Source: Prevotella sp. E15-22 (lineage in GTDB: Bacteria; Bacteroidota; Bacteroidia; Bacteroidales; Bacteroidaceae). From it: DNA of 64,000 bases. The notes under the pieces are model-generated. The model saw nothing but the letters and a program-made list of their open reading frames with translations. It was not told where the DNA came from and ran no database searches. The stretch covers positions 2,480,001 through 2,544,000 of the forward strand of contig NZ_CP096247.1 of the NCBI RefSeq assembly GCF_023204875.1. The letters run 5' to 3'. The first letter of the stretch is position 1. Every line of letters begins with the position of its first letter. The position numbers were made by a program, and so were the translations under genes. Shown piece by piece: positions 7,953 through 15,853 of this stretch.

Positions 7953-8255
7953 TCAATAATTAGTAAGATACCATTCATTGATATTCCATACCTCAATGTC
8001 ATAGTTGGTTTCATAGCCTTGTGTCTGATAGGCAAACTCCAGTTCTTTGCGGAGTCTGCGTCTAACTTCGGCTTCCAACACTCGTTTTGAGGTCTTTTCA
8101 ATCTCTTCCTCGCTGAAGAACTCATCCAGCTCTATGCGGTGGTTCTTCACAATGGCATTCACGGCTGCCCATTTGCTGGTGAAAACTCCTGCACATTCTC
8201 GATGGCTGGTACTATGCCAGGGGTCAGTTTCGTAAACTACAAAAATCTGTTTCAT
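7953..8255 (-). CDS. Hypothetical protein, 100 aa
   Basis: A small soluble protein starting MKQIFVVYETDPWHS, with a charged helical middle (residues 45-75) and a tyrosine- and tryptophan-rich end. The ending TGA is 5 bp before the next ATG. Its start lies 57 bp from the 8313-8858 gene. The opening resembles short mobile-element proteins that process an input 'event' or counter value, but I cannot assign a family or function. Confidence 0.55.
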   Translation of the reverse strand: MKQIFVVYETDPWHSTSHRECAGVFTSKWAAVNAIVKNHRIELDEFFSEEEIEKTSKRVLEAEVRRRLRKELEFAYQTQGYETNYDIEVWNINEWYLTNY

Positions 8256-8312
8256 AATGGTTGGTTATTATTGGGAATAGGCAGCGGAGTTGCCACCTAT
8301 CCCCAAAGTGAT

Positions 8313-8858
8313 TTACTTTCCTATCTCTGGAATTAAGAAGTCCAAATGACCTGCAAAGATTTCGTCAACATCAATCTCGTGCTCGTTACCTCGGTCATTC
8401 TTCTCATCGCCAATGATGGTGAAATATCCGTCCTTGTCCACTCTGACCGAAAGGATAACCACATCACATGGCTCGTCATAGTCATAAGCTGCTACGATGG
8501 GACATTCACCCTCAAAGTGCCACTCATAGCCATCATCCACCTTTTCGCCACGAAGTCTGAGTTTTTCGGCAAGTTCCTCCTGCTCACGGTGCTTCACCTC
8601 CTGCACACTGTCATAGATGGAAAAGTCTTTGAGTTTTCCTTGACGGACAAAGTGCAACTCTTCGCCATCCGAATGGCAGATACCATATTCATGGAACAGC
8701 ACCGGCACGAAGTCGATGGGTGCAGCCATCCAAGAAATGTTGTTGAGCGAATAGTCATGCTCTGCCATGAACTGCTCGATGTCCTCTTCAATCATGTGGT
8801 CGGGAACGTTCAAAACCTCGATGCGGACATTCGCGCTGTCCATTACGATAATCTTCAT
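8313..8858 (-). CDS. Hypothetical acidic protein, 181 aa
   Basis: An acidic, soluble protein without signal peptide. It begins with a short beta strand (MKIIVMDSANVRIEVLNVP), has an EF-hand-like acidic stretch near residues 150-160 (DEKNDRGNEHEIDVDE) and two short helices. It lies 24 bp downstream of the DUF2958-like gene. Proteins of this look are common cargo in Bacteroidota conjugative elements. No enzymatic motif is seen, and I assign no function. Confidence 0.6.
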   Translation of the reverse strand: MKIIVMDSANVRIEVLNVPDHMIEEDIEQFMAEHDYSLNNISWMAAPIDFVPVLFHEYGICHSDGEELHFVRQGKLKDFSIYDSVQEVKHREQEELAEKLRLRGEKVDDGYEWHFEGECPIVAAYDYDEPCDVVILSVRVDKDGYFTIIGDEKNDRGNEHEIDVDEIFAGHLDFLIPEIGK

Positions 8859-8882
8859 AATCTTATATTTAGGGGTTATACA

Positions 8883-9269
8883 TTAGTCTTTATCATAGAG
8901 CCGTGAAAGGAAAAGTTGCAGTTCCTCGTCCTTGATGTCTGCAAGTTTGCAAGGCTTGAAATCCTTGTCCTGCTCTATTCTCAATGTGCCAAGTCCGTAC
9001 TCACTTGCGTCATAGGTGATACTTGCCATTTCGGTAGCAGACTGGTAGCCGTACTCGGTTTCTTGCAGACCTGCTACAATACCATAGAGTGTGAAGTCAT
9101 TGCCTTCCTGCTGACCTTCCATGATGTACCAGCGGATATTGCCAAGGTAAAACACTGCGATGCACATAGCATCCTTCTTCTTCGCGTCCTGAGAATACAG
9201 GGGATAACTGCTCAGTGCCTCGGTCAGCTCTGGCGTTATCAGTCGGTTGTTGAAATTTGTTGTTGCCAT
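8883..9269 (-). CDS. DUF2958-like accessory protein
   Basis: The 128-residue protein (MATTNFNNRLITPELTEALSS start) has a central aromatic strand series (IRWYIMEGQQEGNDFTLYGIVAGLQETEYGY split by turns) that resembles the DUF2958 family of mobile-element proteins, in which WY...G..FFG..GLE motifs recur. The function of that family is unknown. The ATG at 9267-9269 is preceded by leader module B, and the gene appears to head the minus-strand series down to 7708. Confidence 0.5.
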   Translation of the reverse strand: MATTNFNNRLITPELTEALSSYPLYSQDAKKKDAMCIAVFYLGNIRWYIMEGQQEGNDFTLYGIVAGLQETEYGYQSATEMASITYDASEYGLGTLRIEQDKDFKPCKLADIKDEELQLFLSRLYDKD

Positions 9270-9530
9270 ACTCTGAAATTTTTATTTTCCCTTTCATTCA
9301 AGCCTTTCAGCCTGTGATTGGGAATTTTTCTGCTTTTCAAGGTGACAGCAAGGCAATAAGGCAAAAATAGTTTCAAGAATACTCTTTTCAGCGAAAAGGA
9401 AGATTTTTGAAAGCGAAGCCCTGCTATTCTTGACGGTTTGAATGGCGAAACTACCTTTGCAGAAGAATTCCTTTTCACGGGCTTTGAAGGATATGACAGA
9501 AAATGTCTTGTATAACAACATATAAAGGTG
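9270..9530 (-). promoter_or_regulatory. Repeated leader module B with divergent plus-strand -7 box
   Basis: This copy shares with module A the GGGAAAATAAAAA tract before the ATG, GAAAGG and TCACAGGCTGAAAG-like elements, and the identical 20-mer CTTTTCAGCGAAAAGGAAGA (9384-9403). A strong plus-strand -7 box TACCTTTGCAG lies at 9452-9459, so a transcript may run away from the gene towards 10.2 kb. The 14-mer CAACATATAAAGGT (9516-9529) recurs at 21456-21469. Confidence 0.55.
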
Positions 9531-10105
9531 GGGCGGGATTGTCCAAACAGGAATCATCAGCCAGTATGTCAGAAAGAGGAGTCTCCATCAAGCATAAAAG
9601 ACTGAAAGTATCTGGCAAAGTGTTTAGTTTTGCCAAATACCTTCTGTCAATGATTGATAGAGTCTCCTTGACATACCTTTGGCAGAGTGAGGAAACTCTT
9701 ATGATCAACTCGCTTGACCACAAGAGTTTTCCCTCTATGACAAACTGAGGATGCTGTTTAGACAATGGTGAGGGCGTAGATTATAAGAATCATGTACATC
9801 AGGTTAGAAAAGGGATAGCCGTAAGAATATAACAATTTGGGATGGGGTGAAGCCAAATTCCAGAAAAGCAATCTTCCCGACGAAGTGGTGTACTGTTAGC
9901 AAAAACAGAGTCAGTGAGTTTTCGCCCTGCGATCTCACCGACCCTGTTTGAAGATGACTGGACTCCTTTTCGTGATTGCCTATCCCTGTAACTGTGTCTT
10001 TTCTTTCATGTCACGCTCTGCTGACTGAAAATAAAGACTCTGTTAATGGGACTGGGGGTGGCTTCATGGTGCGGGGCGAAGCATTATAATAGGTAAGTTT
10101 GATTT
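9531..10105. other. Gene-free stretch with inverted repeats
   Basis: No convincing gene is seen. Two inverted repeats stand out: a TGGCAAAG/TTTGCCA pair near 9617-9640, and GGAAACTCTT (9691-9700) with AAGAGTTTTCC (9722-9732). The latter could be the end of an RNA transcribed from the plus-strand promoter at 9452. Short open frames on both strands here look accidental. Confidence 0.35.
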
Positions 10106-10156
10106 ATTGATGTCAAAGTTAGATTCATTGATGTCAAAAATGGATGGATAGTGACA
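10106..10156 (+). promoter_or_regulatory. Type-1 operator: direct repeats at 21-bp pitch
   Basis: ATTGATGTCA occurs at 10106-10115 and 10127-10136, 21 bp apart, and a looser TGACA element follows at 10152-10156. The same arrangement lies upstream of the gene at 14936. In both cases the first repeat begins exactly 72 bp before the -7 box. Two direct repeats two helical turns apart are how LytTR regulators bind, and a LytTR gene lies at 14150. Confidence 0.6.
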
Positions 10157-10177
10157 TCTTTTGTGTTCAAAACTTCA

Positions 10178-10185
10178 TAATTTTG
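10178..10185 (+). promoter_or_regulatory. -7 box (TAATTTTG) for the nitrilase-like gene
   Basis: TAATTTTGCACC matches the Bacteroidota consensus and is preceded by CTTTTGTG near 10158. The ATG lies 47 bp further on. The box is nearly identical to that at 14880. Confidence 0.65.
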
Positions 10186-10231
10186 CACCAAAAACATATC
10201 ATAATCAAAGTATTAATTAACACAATTATTT

Positions 10232-11449
10232 ATGGAAGATGCTATTAACAAATGTTCCGCTACCACCGACAAGACAGGAGTAGGAACGACAACCTTCAGC
10301 AAGGTTCAATTTATAGGAATCGCTATATCCACGACTCCTTCTGGCCTTACATCTATCGATGAAACCAGTGATGACGGCTATTATGCAGGTATCATCAATG
10401 AAAAATCAGACATTCAAGTTCGAATCAGTTTCATCAAAGATGCATTGAGCAAAACAATGTCAGATCCTAATTTTGACAATGACACATCGACATTAAAAAT
10501 CATTGTCTTTCCAGAATTTCTTATGAGAGGTCCAAGAGGAGCCTACTCTTATTCTCACCTTCTACCATACATACAGCAGATTTTACAATTGTCAGAAAGA
10601 CAAGACATTCTTTTGTTTATTGGTTCTATATTGTCAGCTGACCAACCACCAACATTCAACTCAGACTTCTACTATACAGGCGATAATCTTTTGGACATTT
10701 ACTATCGCTTGCATTCTGACAAAATGGCAAGACAGTCTCTCCATAACTTATTAAAGCGCGCTGACGGAAAAATAAAACTCCAAGATACCGAAACGGATGA
10801 TGCCTTTGATGATATACTTATCAAAGTGCTGGATTATAGTGATATGCAGGCCAAACAAGTCATATCAAACAAGTGCTATGTTGTTTCTGAGTCATTTTGT
10901 CACACAGTTCTCAAGCAGTACAAGTCAAAAGAAGACTTCATTCTCAACACACATAGACGTTCTACGCAACGCAGCGAAATTGGACCATATCCAATGTTTT
11001 TACAGACGACCACAAAGTATGCTGAAATAACTGAAAGTCATAATTTGAATTCATCTGTTTTTACATACGGTGGAATCCATTTTGGTGTAGAAATATGCCT
11101 TGATCACAAGCGCCAGCGTTTGAAAAATGCAGATGTATATCCTGTAGATATACAAATCATACCTTCATGTGGTATGACAATACACCCAGAGTCTGTAGTT
11201 GTAAAGGATGGTGGCTTCGTATTCAATTGTGATGGAGAATATGAATTGGATCAGAGTGCAGCAGTAAAGGGCGTAAACGGCAAGAATAGTCATACGTCTT
11301 TATGTCAGTTATCAGGTTCTTCATTATCTGAAGCTGCTGCAACAATTTCAAATCAGACTGTTGTAATTGGGGAAGACTCTGCTTACTATTCACTTTATCC
11401 GAACAAAGAGTACAATATTCATATATATAAAACTTTTGAAATAAAGTAA
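10232..11449 (+). CDS. Nitrilase/carbon-nitrogen hydrolase superfamily protein
   Basis: The 405-residue protein has the family's Glu and Cys regions: IIVFPEFLMRG with Glu95, and GGIHFGVEICLDH with Cys289, the usual nucleophile. A Lys in the segment around residues 229-233 is a candidate for the third triad member. A stretch of roughly 90 residues (about 150-240) separates these more widely than in typical 260-300-residue members. No signal peptide is present, so it is probably cytoplasmic. Related enzymes split amides or nitriles or transfer acyl groups. The substrate is unknown. The promoter shares its upstream sites with the surface-protein operon at 14936. Confidence 0.65.
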   Translation: MEDAINKCSATTDKTGVGTTTFSKVQFIGIAISTTPSGLTSIDETSDDGYYAGIINEKSDIQVRISFIKDALSKTMSDPNFDNDTSTLKIIVFPEFLMRGPRGAYSYSHLLPYIQQILQLSERQDILLFIGSILSADQPPTFNSDFYYTGDNLLDIYYRLHSDKMARQSLHNLLKRADGKIKLQDTETDDAFDDILIKVLDYSDMQAKQVISNKCYVVSESFCHTVLKQYKSKEDFILNTHRRSTQRSEIGPYPMFLQTTTKYAEITESHNLNSSVFTYGGIHFGVEICLDHKRQRLKNADVYPVDIQIIPSCGMTIHPESVVVKDGGFVFNCDGEYELDQSAAVKGVNGKNSHTSLCQLSGSSLSEAAATISNQTVVIGEDSAYYSLYPNKEYNIHIYKTFEIK

Positions 11450-11500
11450 AAAATGAATATTTATATGCGGATAGATATATTTTAATGCTGATTTGCAAAT

Positions 11501-11540
11501 AAAGGAGGTGAGTCACTTCATAAGTGAAACACCTCCTTTT
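11501..11540. terminator. Bidirectional terminator between convergent genes
   Basis: AAAGGAGGTG and CACCTCCTTTT flank an inner CACTT/AAGTG pair and form a long hairpin with A/T runs on both sides. It lies 52 bp after the nitrilase-like stop and 17 bp before the PI-PLC stop, so it can serve both genes. Confidence 0.8.
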
Positions 11541-11556
11541 GATGAATTAATGCAAA

Positions 11557-12612
11557 TTATCCGTTAAGGCTAATAATTGCATTGATTAAGTCTTTTCCTG
11601 GGAAGTCAGAAATTACCATTCCAACATATTTGTCAAATTCTTTACCTTTACCAATTCTTTCCGCAGAAAGAATATTAGTACCCTCGAATGCTATAGAGCA
11701 AATACCAATGAAGCAGCCAACTCTTGGGAAGTCAGGCCAGCTGTCTTTCCATCCTGGGGTGGTACGGCCAGTAAGAAGTCGCGGATCATTGGTTCCTGGA
11801 CTTGATTGTCCACTAGCTACAAAATAAGGGAAAGAACCTGTTGAACCTGAAAGGAAATTAATGAAGGTCTTTCGACCTGACGGGTCAGAATTGTTTGCCG
11901 CATACATGAGATCCTTAACATATGTCCATTTGTCATACAAATCCCAGTTAGTTTTTAACTCATATTTATCCTGTATGTTGAAGTGGCAAGAATCCCATTT
12001 GATTCCATAACTACCAGTAGCTGTGAAATTCTGAAGAACGACAACTTTTCCTCTTGTTTCTTTCAACGTTGGATTATCGTTAATAGGTTTCCAGAACAAA
12101 TTAGGACGAGGATCCCAATAAGCGCACTTAAATGTCTCCTCAAAAGTACGAGTTACATTTTCTGACTTGTACTCTTCTTGTATTCTCATGTAAATAGTTT
12201 CACTAGGGTTATCACGCAAGAATGCAGTAACAATGTCAAGCACCTCACCAAAATAAACCTTCTGAAAAACAACACCATGATGAATTGCAAAAATATCCGC
12301 AATATGACGACAGCGAATATCCAACACACGGATGCCAGAATTTAACTGTCCCCTTAAACTTACAGACTGACACTGTGCAATGTCGCCACCATAAAATGCC
12401 ATCGTGTCGTGTGTACCAGGAAGAGACAATTGATTCATGTGAAGATTGTCATCAAGTTTAGACATCCAATTCGGATTGTCTATACCGATACTGTTATCAT
12501 GACAATAGCCAGCAGGACGCGAATCGCTTGCACACGTGATTGCGTGTTTTCCTACCTCCATTGGACTAACAAAATGTTTGTTGTCCAAGCAATCAGTTTC
12601 TTTGTTTGCCAT
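11557..12612 (-). CDS. PI-PLC X-domain protein (phosphatidylinositol-specific phospholipase C-like)
   Basis: The 351-residue protein carries the bacterial PI-PLC catalytic pattern: LPGTHDT with His68 and Asp69, VLDIRCR with Arg100/Arg102, and IHHG with the second His at about 112. An ISDFPG segment near the end supplies the late Asp. Known members cleave phosphatidylinositol or GPI anchors. Unlike those, it has no signal peptide, and the catalytic domain follows a 47-residue polar extension. It is therefore either cytoplasmic or exported by another route. It converges on the nitrilase-like gene and shares an operator type with the LytTR gene. Confidence 0.8.
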   Translation of the reverse strand: MANKETDCLDNKHFVSPMEVGKHAITCASDSRPAGYCHDNSIGIDNPNWMSKLDDNLHMNQLSLPGTHDTMAFYGGDIAQCQSVSLRGQLNSGIRVLDIRCRHIADIFAIHHGVVFQKVYFGEVLDIVTAFLRDNPSETIYMRIQEEYKSENVTRTFEETFKCAYWDPRPNLFWKPINDNPTLKETRGKVVVLQNFTATGSYGIKWDSCHFNIQDKYELKTNWDLYDKWTYVKDLMYAANNSDPSGRKTFINFLSGSTGSFPYFVASGQSSPGTNDPRLLTGRTTPGWKDSWPDFPRVGCFIGICSIAFEGTNILSAERIGKGKEFDKYVGMVISDFPGKDLINAIISLNG

Positions 12613-12684
12613 AATTATATTAGATTAGTCCTACTCTGTTTAAAATTGGTTTTTCGGTATCCACCATGTCAACGTTGAACGATA

Positions 12685-12692
12685 CAAAATTA
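12685..12692 (-). promoter_or_regulatory. -7 box (TAATTTTG, minus strand) for the PI-PLC gene
   Basis: On the minus strand the sequence reads TAATTTTGTATC, giving a leader of about 65 nt before the ATG at 12612. It faces away from the promoter at 12848. Confidence 0.6.
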
Positions 12693-12727
12693 AGAAAATA
12701 GTAGAAATGACTGAGTACTAAATACGT

Positions 12728-12751
12728 AAACAACCGTTTCATCCACTAAAC
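12728..12751. promoter_or_regulatory. Type-2 operator (AACAACCGTTT-ATCCAC), copy 1
   Basis: AACAACCGTTT, then one base, then ATCCAC, and AAC two bases later are shared with 14611-14634 (20 of 24 positions identical). Here it lies about 36 bp upstream of the PI-PLC -7 box. It also lies in the intergenic region shared with the membrane regulator gene. Confidence 0.5.
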
Positions 12752-12847
12752 AGCATTGTTTTTCTTAAATGCATTACAATTCCCCTAAATAATCATAAAA
12801 GATGCGCTCCAAAGCACAGATTTTTTTGATTATTTAACAAAAAGCAG

Positions 12848-12855
12848 TACCTTTG
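12848..12855 (+). promoter_or_regulatory. -7 box (TACCTTTG) for the membrane AraC-type regulator
   Basis: TACCTTTGCACC lies 33 bp before the ATG at 12888, in good agreement with the phylum's promoters. Confidence 0.65.
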
Positions 12856-12887
12856 CACCTGTTTAATATATAAATAGGTACGAAAGA

Positions 12888-14141
12888 ATGTTTTCGCATA
12901 CAGAACTTATATATAGCATTGCTTGTACGGTGTACGTAGTGACCTGTCTTATGTTCGCTGCTGTACGGTGGTTTCACGTCTGTCCAGAAGCTAAGGAACA
13001 GAAAAGCTACTACCATCCAGACCGTAAGATGGCTACCCTTTTCTATGCAGTCCCTATCATACTGCTACCCTATATATTATTCCCTAACAGCCGAGAATCA
13101 TGGCTGTTAGTGAAGGGCTATTACCCGCTTACACACTTCTACTACTGCGCCATACTCCTTTTCAACTACTTTGGCAAAGTACGTCAGTGGGAGCGATGGC
13201 GATTGTCTGGCATCATTTCCTCTATATTGGTATTTTCACCCATTATTTTATTATTGGGTATAGCCATTTGGCCAGAATTCAATCTTACAGAGGAATTTGC
13301 AAACATACTCACAAACATTATTATAGCAATAGGACTCTTGATGACTGCTTATTGCGGACTATCTATGTATCAAGTATTGCGTTGGGTACGCAACTATGAT
13401 ACTGATAGTTTCTCTAACCTTGATGATTTCCCTTTGTCCTATGCACGTCAGGTATTGTTTATTCCTATTTTCCATGCCATCCTGATATGGCCAATGGTAC
13501 TGTTCAATAATCACACATGGCTTGCATCCATACAGATTATACTGTCTGTGTTTAATGTCGTATTTCTCATTTCTTCGCTTCCTTCAAAGCGCAAAGGTAT
13601 TTTAGTGGAGCAAATGATTAAAAATGACAAAAAAGAAATGATAGTTGCTGATTTTCAGCAACTTAATTACCCCCCCCCAATTTTGCAAGATAATTTTTCA
13701 AGGTACTCTGAGCTTATGACAGACCAAAAGGAAGATGATGCCTTGAATATCTGTCAGAATAATGTACAAGCGTCTCATAAGCCTCAAAAAAGCACGAGGC
13801 AAAAGATAATGTCGGCACAAGCCAAAGAAAAGATAGCAACAAGCATCAAGGTAATGATTGAGGAACGCCAGCAGTTCCTCAACCCTCACCTTTCACTTGA
13901 CGATGTGACAGAAGCATGTGGCTACAGTCACAGCTATGTATCATCTGTACTTCGAGACCAATTTGGTGGCTTCTTCAATTATGTCAATCTTTTGCGTATT
14001 CGTCATGTTGATTGCTACATGAAACAACATCCTGAAGTCACAAAAGAAGAGGCAATCTGCAAATCTGGCTTTGACTCACGTCAGTCATATTATCGTGTCA
14101 GAAAACGACTGTTTCCTGATGAAGCCACCAGTGACGAATAA
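12888..14141 (+). CDS. Membrane-embedded AraC-family transcription regulator
   Basis: The 417-residue protein has seven hydrophobic segments in its first 230 residues (about 9-29, 50-65, 83-96, 107-127, 136-160, 184-206 and 211-230), a charged linker, and a C-terminal AraC-type DNA-binding domain from about residue 310 (LSLDDVTEACGYSHSYVSSV and a second HTH ending RVRKRLF). This layout suggests a sensor that reads a membrane or envelope signal directly. A run of nine C residues (13670-13678, codons for Pro262-264) lies in the linker, where slippage would cut off the DNA-binding domain. It is divergent from the PI-PLC gene and converges on the LytTR gene. Confidence 0.8.
   Translation: MFSHTELIYSIACTVYVVTCLMFAAVRWFHVCPEAKEQKSYYHPDRKMATLFYAVPIILLPYILFPNSRESWLLVKGYYPLTHFYYCAILLFNYFGKVRQWERWRLSGIISSILVFSPIILLLGIAIWPEFNLTEEFANILTNIIIAIGLLMTAYCGLSMYQVLRWVRNYDTDSFSNLDDFPLSYARQVLFIPIFHAILIWPMVLFNNHTWLASIQIILSVFNVVFLISSLPSKRKGILVEQMIKNDKKEMIVADFQQLNYPPPILQDNFSRYSELMTDQKEDDALNICQNNVQASHKPQKSTRQKIMSAQAKEKIATSIKVMIEERQQFLNPHLSLDDVTEACGYSHSYVSSVLRDQFGGFFNYVNLLRIRHVDCYMKQHPEVTKEEAICKSGFDSRQSYYRVRKRLFPDEATSDE
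13670..13678 (+). repeat. C9 homopolymer inside the regulator gene
   Basis: Nine consecutive C residues occur between the membrane and DNA-binding parts of the reading frame. A gain or loss of one base would shift the frame before the helix-turn-helix domain. Such tracts are classic sites of slipped-strand phase variation. Confidence 0.7.
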
Positions 14142-14149
14142 CAAAAGCG

Positions 14150-14551
14150 TTATTTGTCATCTTTATTTCTACTATTTTTTACACGATCTCTGGAACCAAT
14201 AAGTATAAATTTACTTTCTATGATTCCACTATAATTTCTGCCAATAGTCAACATCTTACCATTATCCAATTGTATATAATTGGCAGAAAACGCACTTACA
14301 TGTTCAACATTTATAGCATAAGAACGATGAATGCGCACGAACAAAGATGAATCCAACTTATCCAAGACCTCACATAATGGGACTGAAACAACTTTCTTTT
14401 CTCTATTATCCATATTGATATCACAATAATTCTGCTGTGCTTCAAGATATATGATATCATGAATGCAAACCTTTCTGTAGAACGATTGTGGATCTAAAAT
14501 AAAAACGTGCTCTTTATTGAGCACAACTAATTCTTCTACCTCGTTGTCCAT
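14150..14551 (-). CDS. Stand-alone LytTR DNA-binding regulator
   Basis: The 133-residue protein is almost wholly a LytTR domain. HDIIYLEAQQNYCDI, the Val-Pro-Leu-Cys-Glu-Val-Leu-Asp strand-helix, FVRIHRSYAINVEHV and a C-terminal strand match the family's pattern. There is no receiver or membrane domain, so its input must come from another protein or from its own level. LytTR proteins bind paired direct repeats about 21 bp apart, and such repeats occur upstream of the nitrilase-like gene and the surface-protein operon. Its own -7 is weak (TGTTTTTG near 14575-14582). It ends 9 bp from the end of the AraC-type gene. Confidence 0.85.
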   Translation of the reverse strand: MDNEVEELVVLNKEHVFILDPQSFYRKVCIHDIIYLEAQQNYCDINMDNREKKVVSVPLCEVLDKLDSSLFVRIHRSYAINVEHVSAFSANYIQLDNGKMLTIGRNYSGIIESKFILIGSRDRVKNSRNKDDK

Positions 14552-14610
14552 ATTAGTTTTTTATTTGTAAATTTACAAAAACACGCCAACCCACTTGGAG
14601 GCTATTCACT

Positions 14611-14634
14611 GAACAACCGTTTTATCCACCGAAC
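14611..14634. promoter_or_regulatory. Type-2 operator, copy 2
   Basis: GAACAACCGTTTTATCCACC matches the site at 12728 at 20 of 24 positions. It lies about 29 bp upstream of the probable LytTR -7 box. A further related GTGGATG element is at about 14658. Confidence 0.5.
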
Positions 14635-14807
14635 GACAATAACACAGAACAACAAGCGTCATTTGGTGGATGCTTTTGCAGTATAATGGATTAGTATTTT
14701 GACTCCTTAATTAATTCTTAATTTTGCTACAAAATTAACGAGCAAACGCCTATTTAAAGGAAGTGTTACAAGGTATGAACTGTATTCATTAGTGCTATTT
14801 TAGATTT

Positions 14808-14858
14808 ATTGATGTCAAAGTTAGATTCATTGATGACAAAGTTGAACAAACAGTGACA
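14808..14858 (+). promoter_or_regulatory. Type-1 operator: second copy of the direct-repeat element
   Basis: ATTGATGTCA (14808-14817) and ATTGATGACA (14829-14838) are 21 bp apart, and a TGACA element follows at 14854-14858. The spacing to the -7 box at 14880 (72 bp) is exactly the same as at the nitrilase-like promoter. Confidence 0.6.
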
Positions 14859-14879
14859 CCCTTTTTGGCGAATTCTCGA

Positions 14880-14887
14880 TAATTTTG
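14880..14887 (+). promoter_or_regulatory. -7 box (TAATTTTG) for the surface-protein operon
   Basis: TAATTTTGCATC, preceded by CTTTTTGG, starts the transcript of 14936 and the genes behind it. The sequence closely matches the promoter at 10178. Confidence 0.65.
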
Positions 14888-14935
14888 CATCAAAAATAAC
14901 ATTATTAATAATAAACATTTAACCAAGAAGAGATT

Positions 14936-15853
14936 ATGAGAAAATTTGTTTGTTCTCTTTTACTCACGGTACTGCTCGGCATTCCGTTGAGTACTAAAGC
15001 GACCATCGTTGATGATCCTGGTGTTTTTAACTTTTCTCCATTTTACGATCCATCATCAGGTGTCATCGGTCTATCACTTACGTTTTTCCCTTCTGAAGAG
15101 GGAGACACGGTTTACATTCCTGATTATATCTATGAAAATAATCAGTACAAATATGTAGTCAACATCAACACTGGCGCATTTTATGACTGCCATGCCAAAT
15201 ACATCCGTCTGCCAAACCATCTGAGATTTATCCAGGATTATGCTTTCCACTATTGTTGCTTCCTGACTACATTGGAGTTTACAAACGATATTAGTGAAAT
15301 CGACTTCGGAGAAATCGACGATATTGTAGGTGGCTGCAACTATGTGGACGAAATTATTGTGCCACTTCAATATTTGAGCAATTATATTGATGACCCAGAA
15401 GATAGGTTTTTCCCTTATTATTTGTATGAGCAATTGAAATCCAAAATTGTTCTCTCAGATTATAATAAGATGATCTGGGCAGATGTCAATTTTAAAGTAA
15501 GTAGTAGCAATAACGTACGACCTTTTTATTGCACAGGAGTAAGTGGAACAACTGCGTATCGCAATTTTTCTGTCAATGTGGTTCCTGCAAATACAGTAGT
15601 ATGTTTAGAGGGAGAAAACAACGATGTTGTTTATGTAACAGCAACTACAGACAATGCAGACAACGTAACAATTCCAAACAGTATTCACAAGGTAAATAGT
15701 ACTACCTGTGTTACAAACTCGCTAGGTAATTATTACCATTATTTTGTCGGGTATGATTATTTCACCAGTATTAATAACAACACAACCGTTTGTTTTGCAC
15801 CGAAAACTGCTTATTTATTATCAACAACAGATTCAGATATAATATTACAATGA
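14936..15853 (+). CDS. Secreted leucine-rich-repeat (BspA-like) protein
   Basis: A clear signal peptide (MRKFVCSLLLTVLLGIPLST...A) is followed by a domain with BspA-type repeats around residues 60-125 (AFYDCHAKYIRLPNHLRFI, then YAFHYCCFLTTLEF). Such repeats support adhesion in oral and gut Bacteroidota. The second half (residues 190-305) is Ser/Thr/Asn-rich and probably beta-rich. The 305-residue length is short for the family. The gene ends with an ATGA overlap into the GLUG protein, so the two are co-translated, and the promoter carries the type-1 operator. Confidence 0.7.
   Translation: MRKFVCSLLLTVLLGIPLSTKATIVDDPGVFNFSPFYDPSSGVIGLSLTFFPSEEGDTVYIPDYIYENNQYKYVVNINTGAFYDCHAKYIRLPNHLRFIQDYAFHYCCFLTTLEFTNDISEIDFGEIDDIVGGCNYVDEIIVPLQYLSNYIDDPEDRFFPYYLYEQLKSKIVLSDYNKMIWADVNFKVSSSNNVRPFYCTGVSGTTAYRNFSVNVVPANTVVCLEGENNDVVYVTATTDNADNVTIPNSIHKVNSTTCVTNSLGNYYHYFVGYDYFTSINNNTTVCFAPKTAYLLSTTDSDIILQ

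Noticed and set aside
9503..9748. 81-residue plus-strand open frame behind the divergent promoter
   Set aside because: No coding character; the sequence is better explained by inverted repeats or a non-coding RNA.
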